NCBI GenBank assembly: GCA_050287605.1
Contig: JBNKCG010000065.1
Span: 1 to 64,000, forward strand
Source: QQUJ01 sp050287605
GTDB lineage: Bacteria; Pseudomonadota; Gammaproteobacteria; QQUJ01
Reading direction: 5' to 3'
Length of the DNA: 64,000 nucleotides
A program made the position numbers and the translations under genes. This document shows positions 41,836 to 50,063 of the stretch, in pieces (position 1 is the stretch's first letter; each line of letters opens with the position of its first letter). The notes beneath the pieces are model-generated. The model searched no databases. It was not told the origin of the DNA and saw only the letters and a list, made by a program, of their open reading frames with translations.

Positions 41836-42236
41836 GCGTCGGGCTGCTGATCATCACCCACGAAGGCATCGGCGGAGCGCTGCTCAGGACCGCGACGCAC
41901 ACGCTCAAGTGCTGCCCGGTGAACGCCGCGGTGTTGGAAGTGCCGCAGGACAACCGGGTGGAATCCCACCGCATCCGCGCCAAACGCCTGCGCGAGCAGG
42001 TCGATCAGGGCGACGGCGTGCTGATCCTCACCGACCTCTACGGCGCGACGCCGGGCAATATCGCCAGCGAGCTGCACGACGGCGAGCACGTCGTCACCAT
42101 CACCGGGATCAACCTGCCGATGGTGATGCGTGTCCTCAACTACGCCACGCTGCCGCTGCAGGAGTTGGCAGCAAAAGCCATCGGCGGCGGCAAGGATTGC
42201 GTCTTCGCCTGCGGCCAGGAGTCCGGTTGTGGCTGA
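41832..42236 (+). CDS. PTS mannose-type EIIA domain protein
   Basis: A 134-residue stand-alone EIIA of the mannose/sorbose family. The phosphorylation site is His10 in Ile-Ile-Thr-His-Glu-Gly-Ile-Gly, and Leu-Thr-Asp-Leu-Tyr-Gly-Ala-Thr-Pro-Gly-Asn marks the conserved loop. No EIIB or EIIC partner is encoded in the window, so a regulatory rather than transport role is likely, as in other proteobacteria with the hprK-rapZ-EIIA-HPr-EI order. It overlaps rapZ by 4 bp and the HPr gene by 8 bp. Cys residues at the C-terminus are not family features. Confidence 0.93.
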   Translation: MSVGLLIITHEGIGGALLRTATHTLKCCPVNAAVLEVPQDNRVESHRIRAKRLREQVDQGDGVLILTDLYGATPGNIASELHDGEHVVTITGINLPMVMRVLNYATLPLQELAAKAIGGGKDCVFACGQESGCG

Positions 42237-42504
42237 ACTGGAGACCGAAATCACCATCAGCAACAAACTGGGCCTGCACGCGCGCGCGGCGGCCAAGCTG
42301 GTCACCGTGGCATCGGGTTTCGAGAGCGATATCCAGCTGATCCGCGACACCCGGCGCGCCAATGCCAAGAGCATCATGGGGGTGATGATGCTGGCGGCCA
42401 GCAAGGGCACCGCGCTCACCCTGGTCGTCACCGGCGACGATGCCGAAGCGGCGAGCGAAGCGATCGCGGCCTTGGTGAACGACAAATTCGGCGAAGGCGA
42501 ATGA
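42229..42504 (+). CDS. ptsH: phosphocarrier protein HPr (NPr-like)
   Basis: A 91-residue HPr. The catalytic histidine is His17 in Leu-Gly-Leu-His-Ala-Arg-Ala, and Ser48 in Ala-Lys-Ser-Ile-Met-Gly is the regulatory serine that HprK would modify. It passes phosphate from EI to the EIIA proteins encoded upstream. The start is GTG 42229, with AGGAG 7 bp upstream inside the preceding gene. The frame open farther upstream is the overlapping EIIA gene. Confidence 0.95.
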   Translation: MAELETEITISNKLGLHARAAAKLVTVASGFESDIQLIRDTRRANAKSIMGVMMLAASKGTALTLVVTGDDAEAASEAIAALVNDKFGEGE

Positions 42505-42526
42505 GCCGCGCGGACGGGGGAGATCC

Positions 42527-44263
42527 GTGACGCTGGAACTCAACGGCATCGGAGTCTCGCGAGGCATCGCCATCGGCAAGGCGCATTTTCTCCAGCGTGG
42601 CTCGCTGGAGGCCATCGAGTACTGCCTGCCCGAGGACAAGATCCCCGACGAGATCGCCCGCTTCCATACCGCAGTGGCCAGCGCCAAGCGGCAGCTACGC
42701 GGCATCCGCGGCCAGATCCCGGAAGACGCCCCCCGCGAAATAGTCACCTTCATCGACACCCACCTGCTGATGATGGACGACGCCGCGTTGTCCACGGCAC
42801 CCACCAAGATCATCGCCGAACGGCGCGTCAACGCCGAGTGGGCCCTGCAGATCCAGCGCGATTCGCTGGTGCGCATCTTCGACGAAATGGACGACCCCTA
42901 CCTGCGCACGCGCAAGGACGACGTCGACCACGTGGTCAACCGCATCCAGCGGCTGCTGCGCGATGCCGATCATCACGAGAGCGACAGCCAGGAGAAACGC
43001 CTCAAAGGCCGTCTGATCATCGCCGACGACCTCACCCCGGCCGACGCCGTGCTGATGCAGAACCAGGGCATCGCCGGTTTCATCACCGAATACGGCGGCC
43101 CGCTCTCGCACACCGCCATCCTGGCGCGCAGCCTGGGCATCCCGGCGGCGGTGGGCGTGCGCAACGCACGACGCTACCTGCGCGACGAGGAGCGGCTGAT
43201 CCTCGACGGCCAGCACGGGGTGGTACTGGCCGATGCCACGGCGGAGATGCTGCGCTACTACCGCAACGAGCAGGGCGTAGAGAAACGCTACCAGCAGGAT
43301 CTGCAGAAACTCAAATGGCGTAACGCCATCACCCGCGACGGCGTCCCCATCAAGCTCATGGCCAACATCGAACTGGCCGAAGACTCCCGCGCCGTGCGCG
43401 CGGTGGGCGCCGAGGGGGTGGGACTGTACCGCACCGAGTTTCTGTACATGAACCGCACCGACCTGCCCGACGAGGAAGAGCACTTCGCTACCTACCGCGG
43501 CGTGATGAAGACCCTGCGCGGCTGCCCGATCACCATCCGCACCCTGGATCTCGGTTCCGACAAACAGGTCGACAGCGGTCGCGCCACCGGCCCGCTGCCC
43601 ACCAATCCCGCCCTGGGTCTGCGCGCCGTGCGCTTGTGTCTGCGCGAACCTTCGCTGTTTCTTCCCCAGCTACGCGCCATCCTACGCGTCTCGGCGCTGG
43701 GTCCGGTGCGCATCATGATTCCCATGCTCTCCAGCATCCAGGAGCTGATGCAGGTACTGCAGATCATCAACGAACTGAAACGTGAACTGCGCGAAAGCGG
43801 TATCAAGTTCGATCCCAATATCCCGGTGGGTGGCATGATCGAGGTACCGGCCGCTGCCATCAGCGCGCACATCTTCGCCAAGCATCTGGACTTCTTCTCC
43901 ATCGGCACCAACGACCTGATCCAATACACCCTCGCCATCGATCGCGTCGACGACGAAGTCAACTATCTCTACGATCCATTGCACCCCTCGGTACTGCAAC
44001 TCGTCGCAACCGTCATCAAAGCGGGGAAAAAGGCCGGCATTCCGGTGGCCATGTGTGGCGAGATGGCCGGCGATACGCGCTACACGCGCTTGTTGCTAGG
44101 CATGGGATTAAGCGAATTCAGCATGCACCCGGCCTCGCTGCTGGAGATCAAGCGCATCGTCAACGGCAGCAACGTCGGAGCCCTGGCGCAGGGGGCCAAA
44201 CGCATTCTGCGCTGCGCCGATTCCGCAGAAATCAACCGGCTGGTCGAACGCCTCAACGCCTAG
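42527..44263 (+). CDS. ptsI: phosphoenolpyruvate-protein phosphotransferase (PTS enzyme I)
   Basis: A 578-residue enzyme I without the GAF domain found in PtsP. The HPr-binding helical domain, the swivelling His domain with His195 in Gly-Gly-Pro-Leu-Ser-His-Thr-Ala-Ile, and the PEP-binding TIM barrel with Gly-Val-Gly-Leu-Tyr-Arg-Thr-Glu-Phe and Ser-Ile-Gly-Thr-Asn-Asp-Leu-Ile-Gln are all present. It takes phosphate from PEP to HPr. The start is GTG 42527, 22 bp after ptsH, with GGGGGAG upstream. It ends the PTS block. Confidence 0.97.
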   Translation: MTLELNGIGVSRGIAIGKAHFLQRGSLEAIEYCLPEDKIPDEIARFHTAVASAKRQLRGIRGQIPEDAPREIVTFIDTHLLMMDDAALSTAPTKIIAERRVNAEWALQIQRDSLVRIFDEMDDPYLRTRKDDVDHVVNRIQRLLRDADHHESDSQEKRLKGRLIIADDLTPADAVLMQNQGIAGFITEYGGPLSHTAILARSLGIPAAVGVRNARRYLRDEERLILDGQHGVVLADATAEMLRYYRNEQGVEKRYQQDLQKLKWRNAITRDGVPIKLMANIELAEDSRAVRAVGAEGVGLYRTEFLYMNRTDLPDEEEHFATYRGVMKTLRGCPITIRTLDLGSDKQVDSGRATGPLPTNPALGLRAVRLCLREPSLFLPQLRAILRVSALGPVRIMIPMLSSIQELMQVLQIINELKRELRESGIKFDPNIPVGGMIEVPAAAISAHIFAKHLDFFSIGTNDLIQYTLAIDRVDDEVNYLYDPLHPSVLQLVATVIKAGKKAGIPVAMCGEMAGDTRYTRLLLGMGLSEFSMHPASLLEIKRIVNGSNVGALAQGAKRILRCADSAEINRLVERLNA

Positions 44264-44447
44264 CCGTCGGGGCCACCGCACATCGGATTCACCGCCCGCC
44301 CCCCGCACCAACCCGCCTGCCGCTCCCCGATGCACGACCCGCCGCACGGCGCGCCGACAAACTTTTCCTTTTGCAGAACCCGCTTGCTACACTTGCGGCG
44401 GCCGCCCCGACCGCCCCCTTGCACCACTGACGATTCAACGGACAGTC

Positions 44448-45797
44448 ATGCAGGAAAAAGAGCAACATCGCGAACGCCTGCAAAAGTTCACCGCCGCCCT
44501 GGAGGTGGGCACGCTGCGTCAGGTCGGGCGCATGATCAACGAACTGCACCCGGCCGAAATCGCCCTGCTGCTGGAATCGCTGCCGCCCGCGCAGCGCCAC
44601 GTGGTGTGGGAGCTGGTGGACGAGGAGTACGACGGCGACGTGCTCTCGCACCTCAACGACGAGGTGCGCGCCAAGCTGCTGGAGGAGTACGACGCCAACG
44701 AGCTGGTGGCCGCCACCGAGGGTCTGGAAGCCGACGACATCGCCGACATCCTGCAGGACCTTCCCGACACCGTCATCCGCGAAGTCCTGAGCTCGCTGGA
44801 CAAGCAGGATCGCCAGCGCATCGAGGCGGTGCTCTCCTACGAGGAGGACACCGCCGGCGGCATCATGAGCACCGACACCCTGACGGTGCGTCCCGACGTC
44901 ACGCTGGACGTGGTGCTGCGCTACCTGCGCATGCGCGGCGACATCCCCGAACTCACCGACAACCTCATCGTGGTCAACCGCAACGACCGCTACCTGGGGC
45001 TGCTGTCGCTCACCGACCTGCTCACCAAAGACCCCACGTTGCGCGTCGGCCAGGTGATGCTGCGCGACGTGGAGGGCATCCTGGCCAATGCGCCGACCAC
45101 CGAAGTGGCCAAGCTGTTCGAGCAGCGCGACTTCATCTCGGCGCCGGTGGTTGACGAACAGCGCCGCCTGCTGGGGCGCATCACCGTCGACGACGTGGTG
45201 GACGTCATCAAGGAAGAGGCAGACCAAACCCTGCTCGCCATGGCCGGTCTGGACGAAGAAGAAGATCTGTTCGCCCCGGTACTGACCAGCACCCGGCGCC
45301 GCGCCATCTGGCTGGGCATCAACCTGATCACAGCGTTTCTCGCCTCCTGGGTCATCGGGCGCTTCGAAGGCGCACTGGAGAAGATCGTCGCCCTGGCGGT
45401 GCTGATGCCCATCGTCGCCAGCATGGGCGGCAACGCCGGCACCCAGACCCTGACGCTTACCATCCGCGGGTTGGCGCTGGGCCAGGTGAGCGGCGCCAAC
45501 GCCCCCTGGCTGCTGACGCGGGAGTTGGCTGTGGGGGTGCTCAACGGCCTGCTGTGGGCGCTGGTGGTGGCGGGGGTCGCGGTGTTCTGGTTTCACGACA
45601 CCTCCATCGGCCTGGTCATCGCCGCGGCCATGGTGATCAACCTGGTGGCCGCCGCCGTGGCCGGCCTGACCATTCCGCTGTTGATGAAACGCCTGGGGAT
45701 CGATCCGGCACTCGCGGGCACCGTTGCACTCACCACGGTCACCGACGTGGTGGGATTTCTCTCCTTCCTGGGATTGGCCAGTATCTATTTGATGTAG
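44448..45797 (+). CDS. mgtE: magnesium transporter MgtE
   Basis: A 449-residue MgtE channel. The cytoplasmic helical N domain (about 10-130) is rich in acidic residues, two CBS domains cover about 130-265, and five membrane helices (about 285-449) include the conserved Gly-Gly-Asn-Ala-Gly-Thr-Gln pore motif. It imports magnesium, gated by Mg2+ binding at the N/CBS domains. It stands alone, 184 bp after ptsI, a gap that ends in a short AT-rich stretch (around 44361-44395) where a promoter could lie but no consensus is convincing. It converges with the EamA gene. Confidence 0.96.
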   Translation: MQEKEQHRERLQKFTAALEVGTLRQVGRMINELHPAEIALLLESLPPAQRHVVWELVDEEYDGDVLSHLNDEVRAKLLEEYDANELVAATEGLEADDIADILQDLPDTVIREVLSSLDKQDRQRIEAVLSYEEDTAGGIMSTDTLTVRPDVTLDVVLRYLRMRGDIPELTDNLIVVNRNDRYLGLLSLTDLLTKDPTLRVGQVMLRDVEGILANAPTTEVAKLFEQRDFISAPVVDEQRRLLGRITVDDVVDVIKEEADQTLLAMAGLDEEEDLFAPVLTSTRRRAIWLGINLITAFLASWVIGRFEGALEKIVALAVLMPIVASMGGNAGTQTLTLTIRGLALGQVSGANAPWLLTRELAVGVLNGLLWALVVAGVAVFWFHDTSIGLVIAAAMVINLVAAAVAGLTIPLLMKRLGIDPALAGTVALTTVTDVVGFLSFLGLASIYLM

Positions 45798-45895
45798 AGC
45801 CGGATCGGCATGATCAGGGTGCGCTGGCTGCGCGCCACGGCACCACGATCACCACAAATATTCTCTGCGTTACGTCGAATGGCCTTGAGGCTCAA

Positions 45896-45915
45896 CAAAC
45901 CGTCAGTGCGGTTTG
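45896..45915 (-). terminator. hairpin spanning the stop codon of the EamA gene
   Basis: Perfect 7-bp arms (CAAACCG at 45896-45902, CGGTTTG at 45909-45915) enclose a 6-nt loop that contains the TGA of the transporter gene. On the minus strand it is followed only by TTGAGCC, so termination would be weak. Confidence 0.3.
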
Positions 45916-46838
45916 GGCTGCGCCACCTGGCGCAGGGTCACCACCATCAGCACGCTGCCCAGGATCAGCGCGCTGCCCGCCAATCCCGCCACGCCGAAAC
46001 GCTCGTCCCACCACCACCAGGCGGTGAACGCCGCCACCACCGGCTCGATGGTGACAACCACCGCCGCGCGCGACGCCTCCAGGTGACGCAGTCCTGCATA
46101 GTAAGCCAGGTAGGCGAAATAGGTGGAGACCACCGCTACGCCCAGCACGCACAGCCACGCCAGCGGCGTCTTGTGGCTAAATTCGACGAACGGCAGCAGC
46201 ACCAGCGCGCCGACGGGCAGCGCGTAAAGGAACAGCGTCGGTGTGGTGTAGCGGCGCAACACCCCTTTGCCGAAGATGAAGTAGAGGGCATAGGTGAACC
46301 CGGAGAGCAGGCCGAAACCGACGGCGGTGACGCTCACGCCGCCCGCACCCTGTACGCCCCCGCCTTCCCGGGCGATCAGGCCGACGCCCACCAGGGTCAG
46401 TACCACCGCCAGCAGCTTGCGCGGGTCGGCGGACTCGCCCAACAGCAGGCGCGCCATCACCACCACCCAGGCCGGCGCTGTGTAGAGCAGCATCGACGCC
46501 AGCGCCGCGCCGCCCGCCGCCACGGCCGCCTGATAGGCACCGTAGAACACGGCGACGCACAGTACGCCGAACAGTGCGATCAACGGGAGGTGTTGCGCTT
46601 CGACCCGGGTCTGGCGGATGACGGTGGCATGGACGCCGAACAGCAGCCACGCGATGACCGCGCGCCACAACGCCACCTCGAGGGGGCTGACCCCGGCGGC
46701 GAAGGCGAAGCGGGCGATGGGGCCGATCAGCCCCCACAACGCCGCCGCCAGCAGCAACAGCGCGTAACCCAGAAAACGATGCCGCGCGTGACCTGCCGCG
46801 ACCGGATGCTGCGCCAACGCGCCTCGGTTGCGCGGCAC
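45903..46838 (-). CDS. EamA/DMT family transporter
   Basis: A 311-residue membrane protein with about ten hydrophobic helices in two EamA repeats (about 22-150 and 170-300). Family features are Ala-Leu-Trp-Gly in the first helix and the Glu-Pro-Val-Val-Ala-Ala motif in the penultimate helix pair. It is a drug/metabolite exporter of unknown substrate. The start is GTG 46838, with a weak ribosome site, 18 bp after bamB on the same strand. In many gammaproteobacteria der occupies the position after bamB, so this gene may be an insertion there. Confidence 0.88.
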   Translation of the reverse strand: MPRNRGALAQHPVAAGHARHRFLGYALLLLAAALWGLIGPIARFAFAAGVSPLEVALWRAVIAWLLFGVHATVIRQTRVEAQHLPLIALFGVLCVAVFYGAYQAAVAAGGAALASMLLYTAPAWVVVMARLLLGESADPRKLLAVVLTLVGVGLIAREGGGVQGAGGVSVTAVGFGLLSGFTYALYFIFGKGVLRRYTTPTLFLYALPVGALVLLPFVEFSHKTPLAWLCVLGVAVVSTYFAYLAYYAGLRHLEASRAAVVVTIEPVVAAFTAWWWWDERFGVAGLAGSALILGSVLMVVTLRQVAQPKPH

Positions 46839-46856
46839 CGGATTCAGCGGTGCACC

Positions 46857-48002
46857 TCAGGATGGGGCATCGAACGTGAGCGCCGCCAGTACCCCGCCTT
46901 CGCCGTAGACGTAGAGGACGCCGTCGACCGCCCGGGGCGCCTCAAGCAGCCCCTTATCGTCGATCTGCACTCGCCCCACGATGCGCCCGTCGGCAGCCGA
47001 GAGAAAATGCAGATAACCTTCGAAGTCGCCCACCACCAGATAGTCGCCGAAAGCGACGGGGGCGGTCAGACCCCGCGCCTGCAGCTTCTCCTGCTTCCAC
47101 AGCGCAACGCCGTTGTCACGCCCCAGCGCCCAGACGTGGCCACGGGCATCGGTGACGAACAGGCGGTCGCGGGCCAGCCCCACCGGTTGGTAGGCGGAGA
47201 TGTCGCGCGCCCACAGCAGCACGCCCGAGGCGGCGGCCACCGCGGCTACGCGTCCCTGGTACGCGGCGACGTACAGCGTGCCGTCGTCGAACACCGGGGT
47301 GGCGTCGACGTCGACCATGCGGTCGAGTTCGGTGCGTCCGCGCGGCACGGCCACGGCGCTCTCCCACAGCAGGCGCCCGCTGGCGATCTCCAGCGCCGCC
47401 AGCTTGCCGCTGGCGAATCCGATGTAGGCCTGCCCACCCGCGGTGACGGGCATGCCGCTGCCGCGCAAGCTGAGCGCCGGCACGCGCTGCTGGTAAAACC
47501 ATTTGCGCTCGCCGCTGGCGCCGTCCAGGCCGTAGACGTTGCCGTCCACGCAGTGCGCCACCACCGTACCCTGCGCCTCCTGAGGCGGCGTAATGATCTC
47601 GCTCGACACCGTGCTGCGCCAACGTTCGGCGCCGTCGGCGGCACTCAGCGCCACCACCTCGCCGTTGGGGGTGCCCACCAGCAGCTGATCGCCCGCCAAT
47701 CCCAGGGCGCCGGTAATCTCCAGGCCGGTGGAACGCTCCCACAACCGTCGCCCGTCGCGCCGATCGACCGCCACCACCTCGCCGCGGCGATCCGCCACGT
47801 AGAGGGTGTCGTCGGCGAACACCGGCCGCAGCCGCACCCGCTGTCCGGCGCTCCCCGCACCGATCTGGGTGCGCCACACGGCATGTACCGGCAGCTCGCC
47901 CTCAACCGCCGGCAGCGGGGCCGGTGGGTCGGGATCGACTACCGAGCTGCAGCCGGACGCCAGCGCAGCCAGCGCCACGACGGCGACGACCACGCGTCTC
48001 AT
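46857..48002 (-). CDS. bamB: outer membrane assembly lipoprotein BamB
   Basis: A 381-residue lipoprotein. The signal ends in a lipobox with Cys18 (Ala-Ser-Gly-Cys-Ser-Ser). The mature part is an eight-bladed PQQ-like propeller with recurrent Trp/Leu-Trp and Gly-x-Val-x-Ala-Leu motifs. It supports BamA in outer-membrane protein insertion. The start overlaps yfgM by 4 bp. It is the last conserved gene of the hisS-yfgM-bamB group. Confidence 0.96.
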   Translation of the reverse strand: MRRVVVAVVALAALASGCSSVVDPDPPAPLPAVEGELPVHAVWRTQIGAGSAGQRVRLRPVFADDTLYVADRRGEVVAVDRRDGRRLWERSTGLEITGALGLAGDQLLVGTPNGEVVALSAADGAERWRSTVSSEIITPPQEAQGTVVAHCVDGNVYGLDGASGERKWFYQQRVPALSLRGSGMPVTAGGQAYIGFASGKLAALEIASGRLLWESAVAVPRGRTELDRMVDVDATPVFDDGTLYVAAYQGRVAAVAAASGVLLWARDISAYQPVGLARDRLFVTDARGHVWALGRDNGVALWKQEKLQARGLTAPVAFGDYLVVGDFEGYLHFLSAADGRIVGRVQIDDKGLLEAPRAVDGVLYVYGEGGVLAALTFDAPS

Positions 48003-48643
48003 TGGATCGCCTCGTCCGGGGTCAGGCCCAATTGATCGAGCTTGAGCTGCACCAGCGCACTGTTGCCGGCATCGCTGCTGGCCAGCGCCTTGCGGTACGC
48101 CTCGCGGGCAGCGTTGACGTCACCGGTCTGCACCGCGAGATCGCCTTCGACCTCCTGGTAAAGAGCGACGAACTTGCCGAAGTCGACACCCTGCAACAGT
48201 GCCTTGACGCCGGCAGCATCCTTCAGGTCCAGCATCACCCGCGCCAAGCGCAGGCGGGCGATGTGGCGCAGCTCGTCGGTGTCGGCGTGATCCAGCACCC
48301 AGCGCAGTCGCTCCTGGGCGGCGGGCAGATCCCCCTTCTCCACGTCGGCCTTGGCCATCAGCAGTCCGGCCAGATTGGCGTACGGCGTGTCGCTATACTC
48401 GTTGATCAGCGTCTTGCCCTGGGTCAGCACCTCGTCGTGGCGTCCCGCCTGGGAGGCGACGGTCAGTGCCTCGTAGGCCGCGGAGGCCGCCCCGCCGCGT
48501 TCGTCGATATGGCGCTGCCAGTATTGCCAGCCGAACAATCCGCCCAACCCGATGACCGCGCCGACGATGAGGGCCATGGCGTTCTCGCGCCACCACTTTT
48601 TCAGTGCCTCGATCTGTTCCTGTTCCGATGCGTAGACGTCCAC
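47999..48643 (-). CDS. yfgM: YfgM, ancillary SecYEG translocon subunit
   Basis: A 214-residue membrane-anchored TPR protein. A cytoplasmic Glu/Lys-rich N-terminus containing Trp-Trp is followed by one membrane helix (about 24-44) and periplasmic TPR-like helices to the end. E. coli YfgM binds SecYEG and the chaperone PpiD. The start is GTG 48643, with AGGAG at normal spacing. It lies between hisS (18 bp) and bamB (4-bp overlap). Confidence 0.93.
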   Translation of the reverse strand: MDVYASEQEQIEALKKWWRENAMALIVGAVIGLGGLFGWQYWQRHIDERGGAASAAYEALTVASQAGRHDEVLTQGKTLINEYSDTPYANLAGLLMAKADVEKGDLPAAQERLRWVLDHADTDELRHIARLRLARVMLDLKDAAGVKALLQGVDFGKFVALYQEVEGDLAVQTGDVNAAREAYRKALASSDAGNSALVQLKLDQLGLTPDEAIQ

Positions 48644-48660
48644 TACTCGCTCCTAACTCG

Positions 48661-49950
48661 CTAAACCGATGATTCCTGCAACCGCGCGCGCAGCGATTCG
48701 GCGAGCTGCGCTTGCGGAATGTGCGTTTGATCTGCGTCGCTGCGCAAATCCTTGAGAGCCACCACCCCTTGCGCCACTTCGTCGTCGCCCAGGATGAGCA
48801 CCCAGCGCGCGCCGCTGCGGTCGGCCTTCTTGAACTGGCTCTTGAATCCACCGCCACCGCAATGGGTGAGCAGGCGCAGCCCGGGCAATGCGTCGCGCAG
48901 CTGCTCGGCCAGCAGAAAACCGTGGCGCTGGCTCTGCTCGCCGGCGGTGATCAGGTAGACCTGGGGGGCCTGCCCGTCTTCGACCTGGCCCGCCCGCTCC
49001 TCCAGCAGCGCCACCAGCCGCTCCAGACCCATGGCGAATCCTACGCCCTGGGTCGCGCGCCCGCCCAACTGCTCCACCAGCCCGTCGTAACGGCCGCCGG
49101 CGCACACGGTGCCCTGGGCGCCCAGCGCCTCCGTCACCCACTCGAACACCGTGTTGCAGTAGTAGTCGAGCCCGCGCACCAGCCGCGGGTTGAGACGATA
49201 GCGCAGCCCCGCGGCATCGAGCAGCGCGCGCAGCCCCTCGAAGTGGGCGCGCGACGCCTCGCCCAGATAATCGTCGAAACTGGGGGCGCCGGCGATCACG
49301 TCGCGCAGCTCGGGATTCTTGCTGTCCAGGATGCGTAGCGGATTGCTCTCCAGCCGACGTCGGCTGTCTTCATCTAGCGCCGCCTCGTGCTGGCGGAAGT
49401 AGCCCACCAATACGTTGCGGTAGACCGCCCGCTCCTCGGCAGTGCCCAACGAGTTGAGTTCCAGCTCGACGATGTCGTCGATGCCCAGCGCCCGCCACAT
49501 GCGCGCGCTCATCAGAATCAGCTCGGCATCGATGTCCGGCCCCGGCAGGCCGAAGGCCTCGGCCCCGATCTGATGGAACTGGCGGTAGCGTCCCTTTTGC
49601 GGGCGCTCGTGGCGGAACATGGGGCCCGTGTACCAGAGGCGCTGCACCTGGTTGTAGAGCAGTCCGTTTTCGATTCCGGCGCGCACGCAGCCGGCGGTGT
49701 TCTCGGGGCGCAGGGTCAGGCTGTCGCCGTTGCGGTCCTCGAAGGTATACATCTCCTTCTCAACGATGTCGGTCACCTCGCCGATGGAGCGTTTGAACAG
49801 CTCGGTGCGTTCCAGAATCGGCGTGCGGATTTCACGGTAGCCGTAAGCCCGCAGGGTTTCGCGCAGCGTCGACTCCAGGAACTGCCAGAGCGAGCTCTGC
49901 TCGGGCAGGATGTCGTGCATGCCGCGGATGGCTTGGATGTTCTTGGACAA
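48661..49950 (-). CDS. hisS: histidyl-tRNA synthetase HisS
   Basis: A 429-residue class II aminoacyl-tRNA synthetase. Motif 2 Phe-Arg-His-Glu-Arg-Pro-Gln-Lys-Gly-Arg-Tyr-Arg-Gln-Phe-His-Gln lies near 112-127, the histidine-specific Gly-Leu-Asp-Tyr-Tyr near residue 263, and motif 3 Gly-Val-Gly-Phe-Ala-Met-Gly-Leu-Glu-Arg near 307-316. A C-terminal anticodon-binding domain follows (about 330-429). The start is TTG 49950, with GGAAG upstream, giving the normal Ser-Lys-Asn-Ile-Gln-Ala-Ile-Arg-Gly beginning. A hairpin with a T-rich tail precedes it. Confidence 0.97.
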   Translation of the reverse strand: MSKNIQAIRGMHDILPEQSSLWQFLESTLRETLRAYGYREIRTPILERTELFKRSIGEVTDIVEKEMYTFEDRNGDSLTLRPENTAGCVRAGIENGLLYNQVQRLWYTGPMFRHERPQKGRYRQFHQIGAEAFGLPGPDIDAELILMSARMWRALGIDDIVELELNSLGTAEERAVYRNVLVGYFRQHEAALDEDSRRRLESNPLRILDSKNPELRDVIAGAPSFDDYLGEASRAHFEGLRALLDAAGLRYRLNPRLVRGLDYYCNTVFEWVTEALGAQGTVCAGGRYDGLVEQLGGRATQGVGFAMGLERLVALLEERAGQVEDGQAPQVYLITAGEQSQRHGFLLAEQLRDALPGLRLLTHCGGGGFKSQFKKADRSGARWVLILGDDEVAQGVVALKDLRSDADQTHIPQAQLAESLRARLQESSV

Positions 49951-49966
49951 ACCCGCTTCCTAAATC

Positions 49967-50001
49967 AATAAAACAAAACCCGTCTCGCGCAACGACGCGA
50001 G
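49967..50001 (-). terminator. hairpin with T-rich tail between ispG and hisS
   Basis: On the minus strand CTCGCG (from 50001) pairs with CGCGAG (to 49984) around a 6-nt loop, followed within 5 nt by the T-rich run TTTTGTTTT (down to about 49968). It sits between the ispG stop and the hisS start. It could partly terminate the upstream transcript or act as an attenuator ahead of hisS. Confidence 0.4.
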
Positions 50002-50063
50002 CGACGTCATGATCGCAAAGAGACACACAGGTTCGCGCGCTACCGCAGCTGCGCGCAAGGCTG

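Noticed and set aside
44264..44447. Magnesium riboswitch or promoter ahead of mgtE
   Set aside because: No recognisable M-box architecture in 184 bp; a TACACT near 44388 lacks a matching -35.
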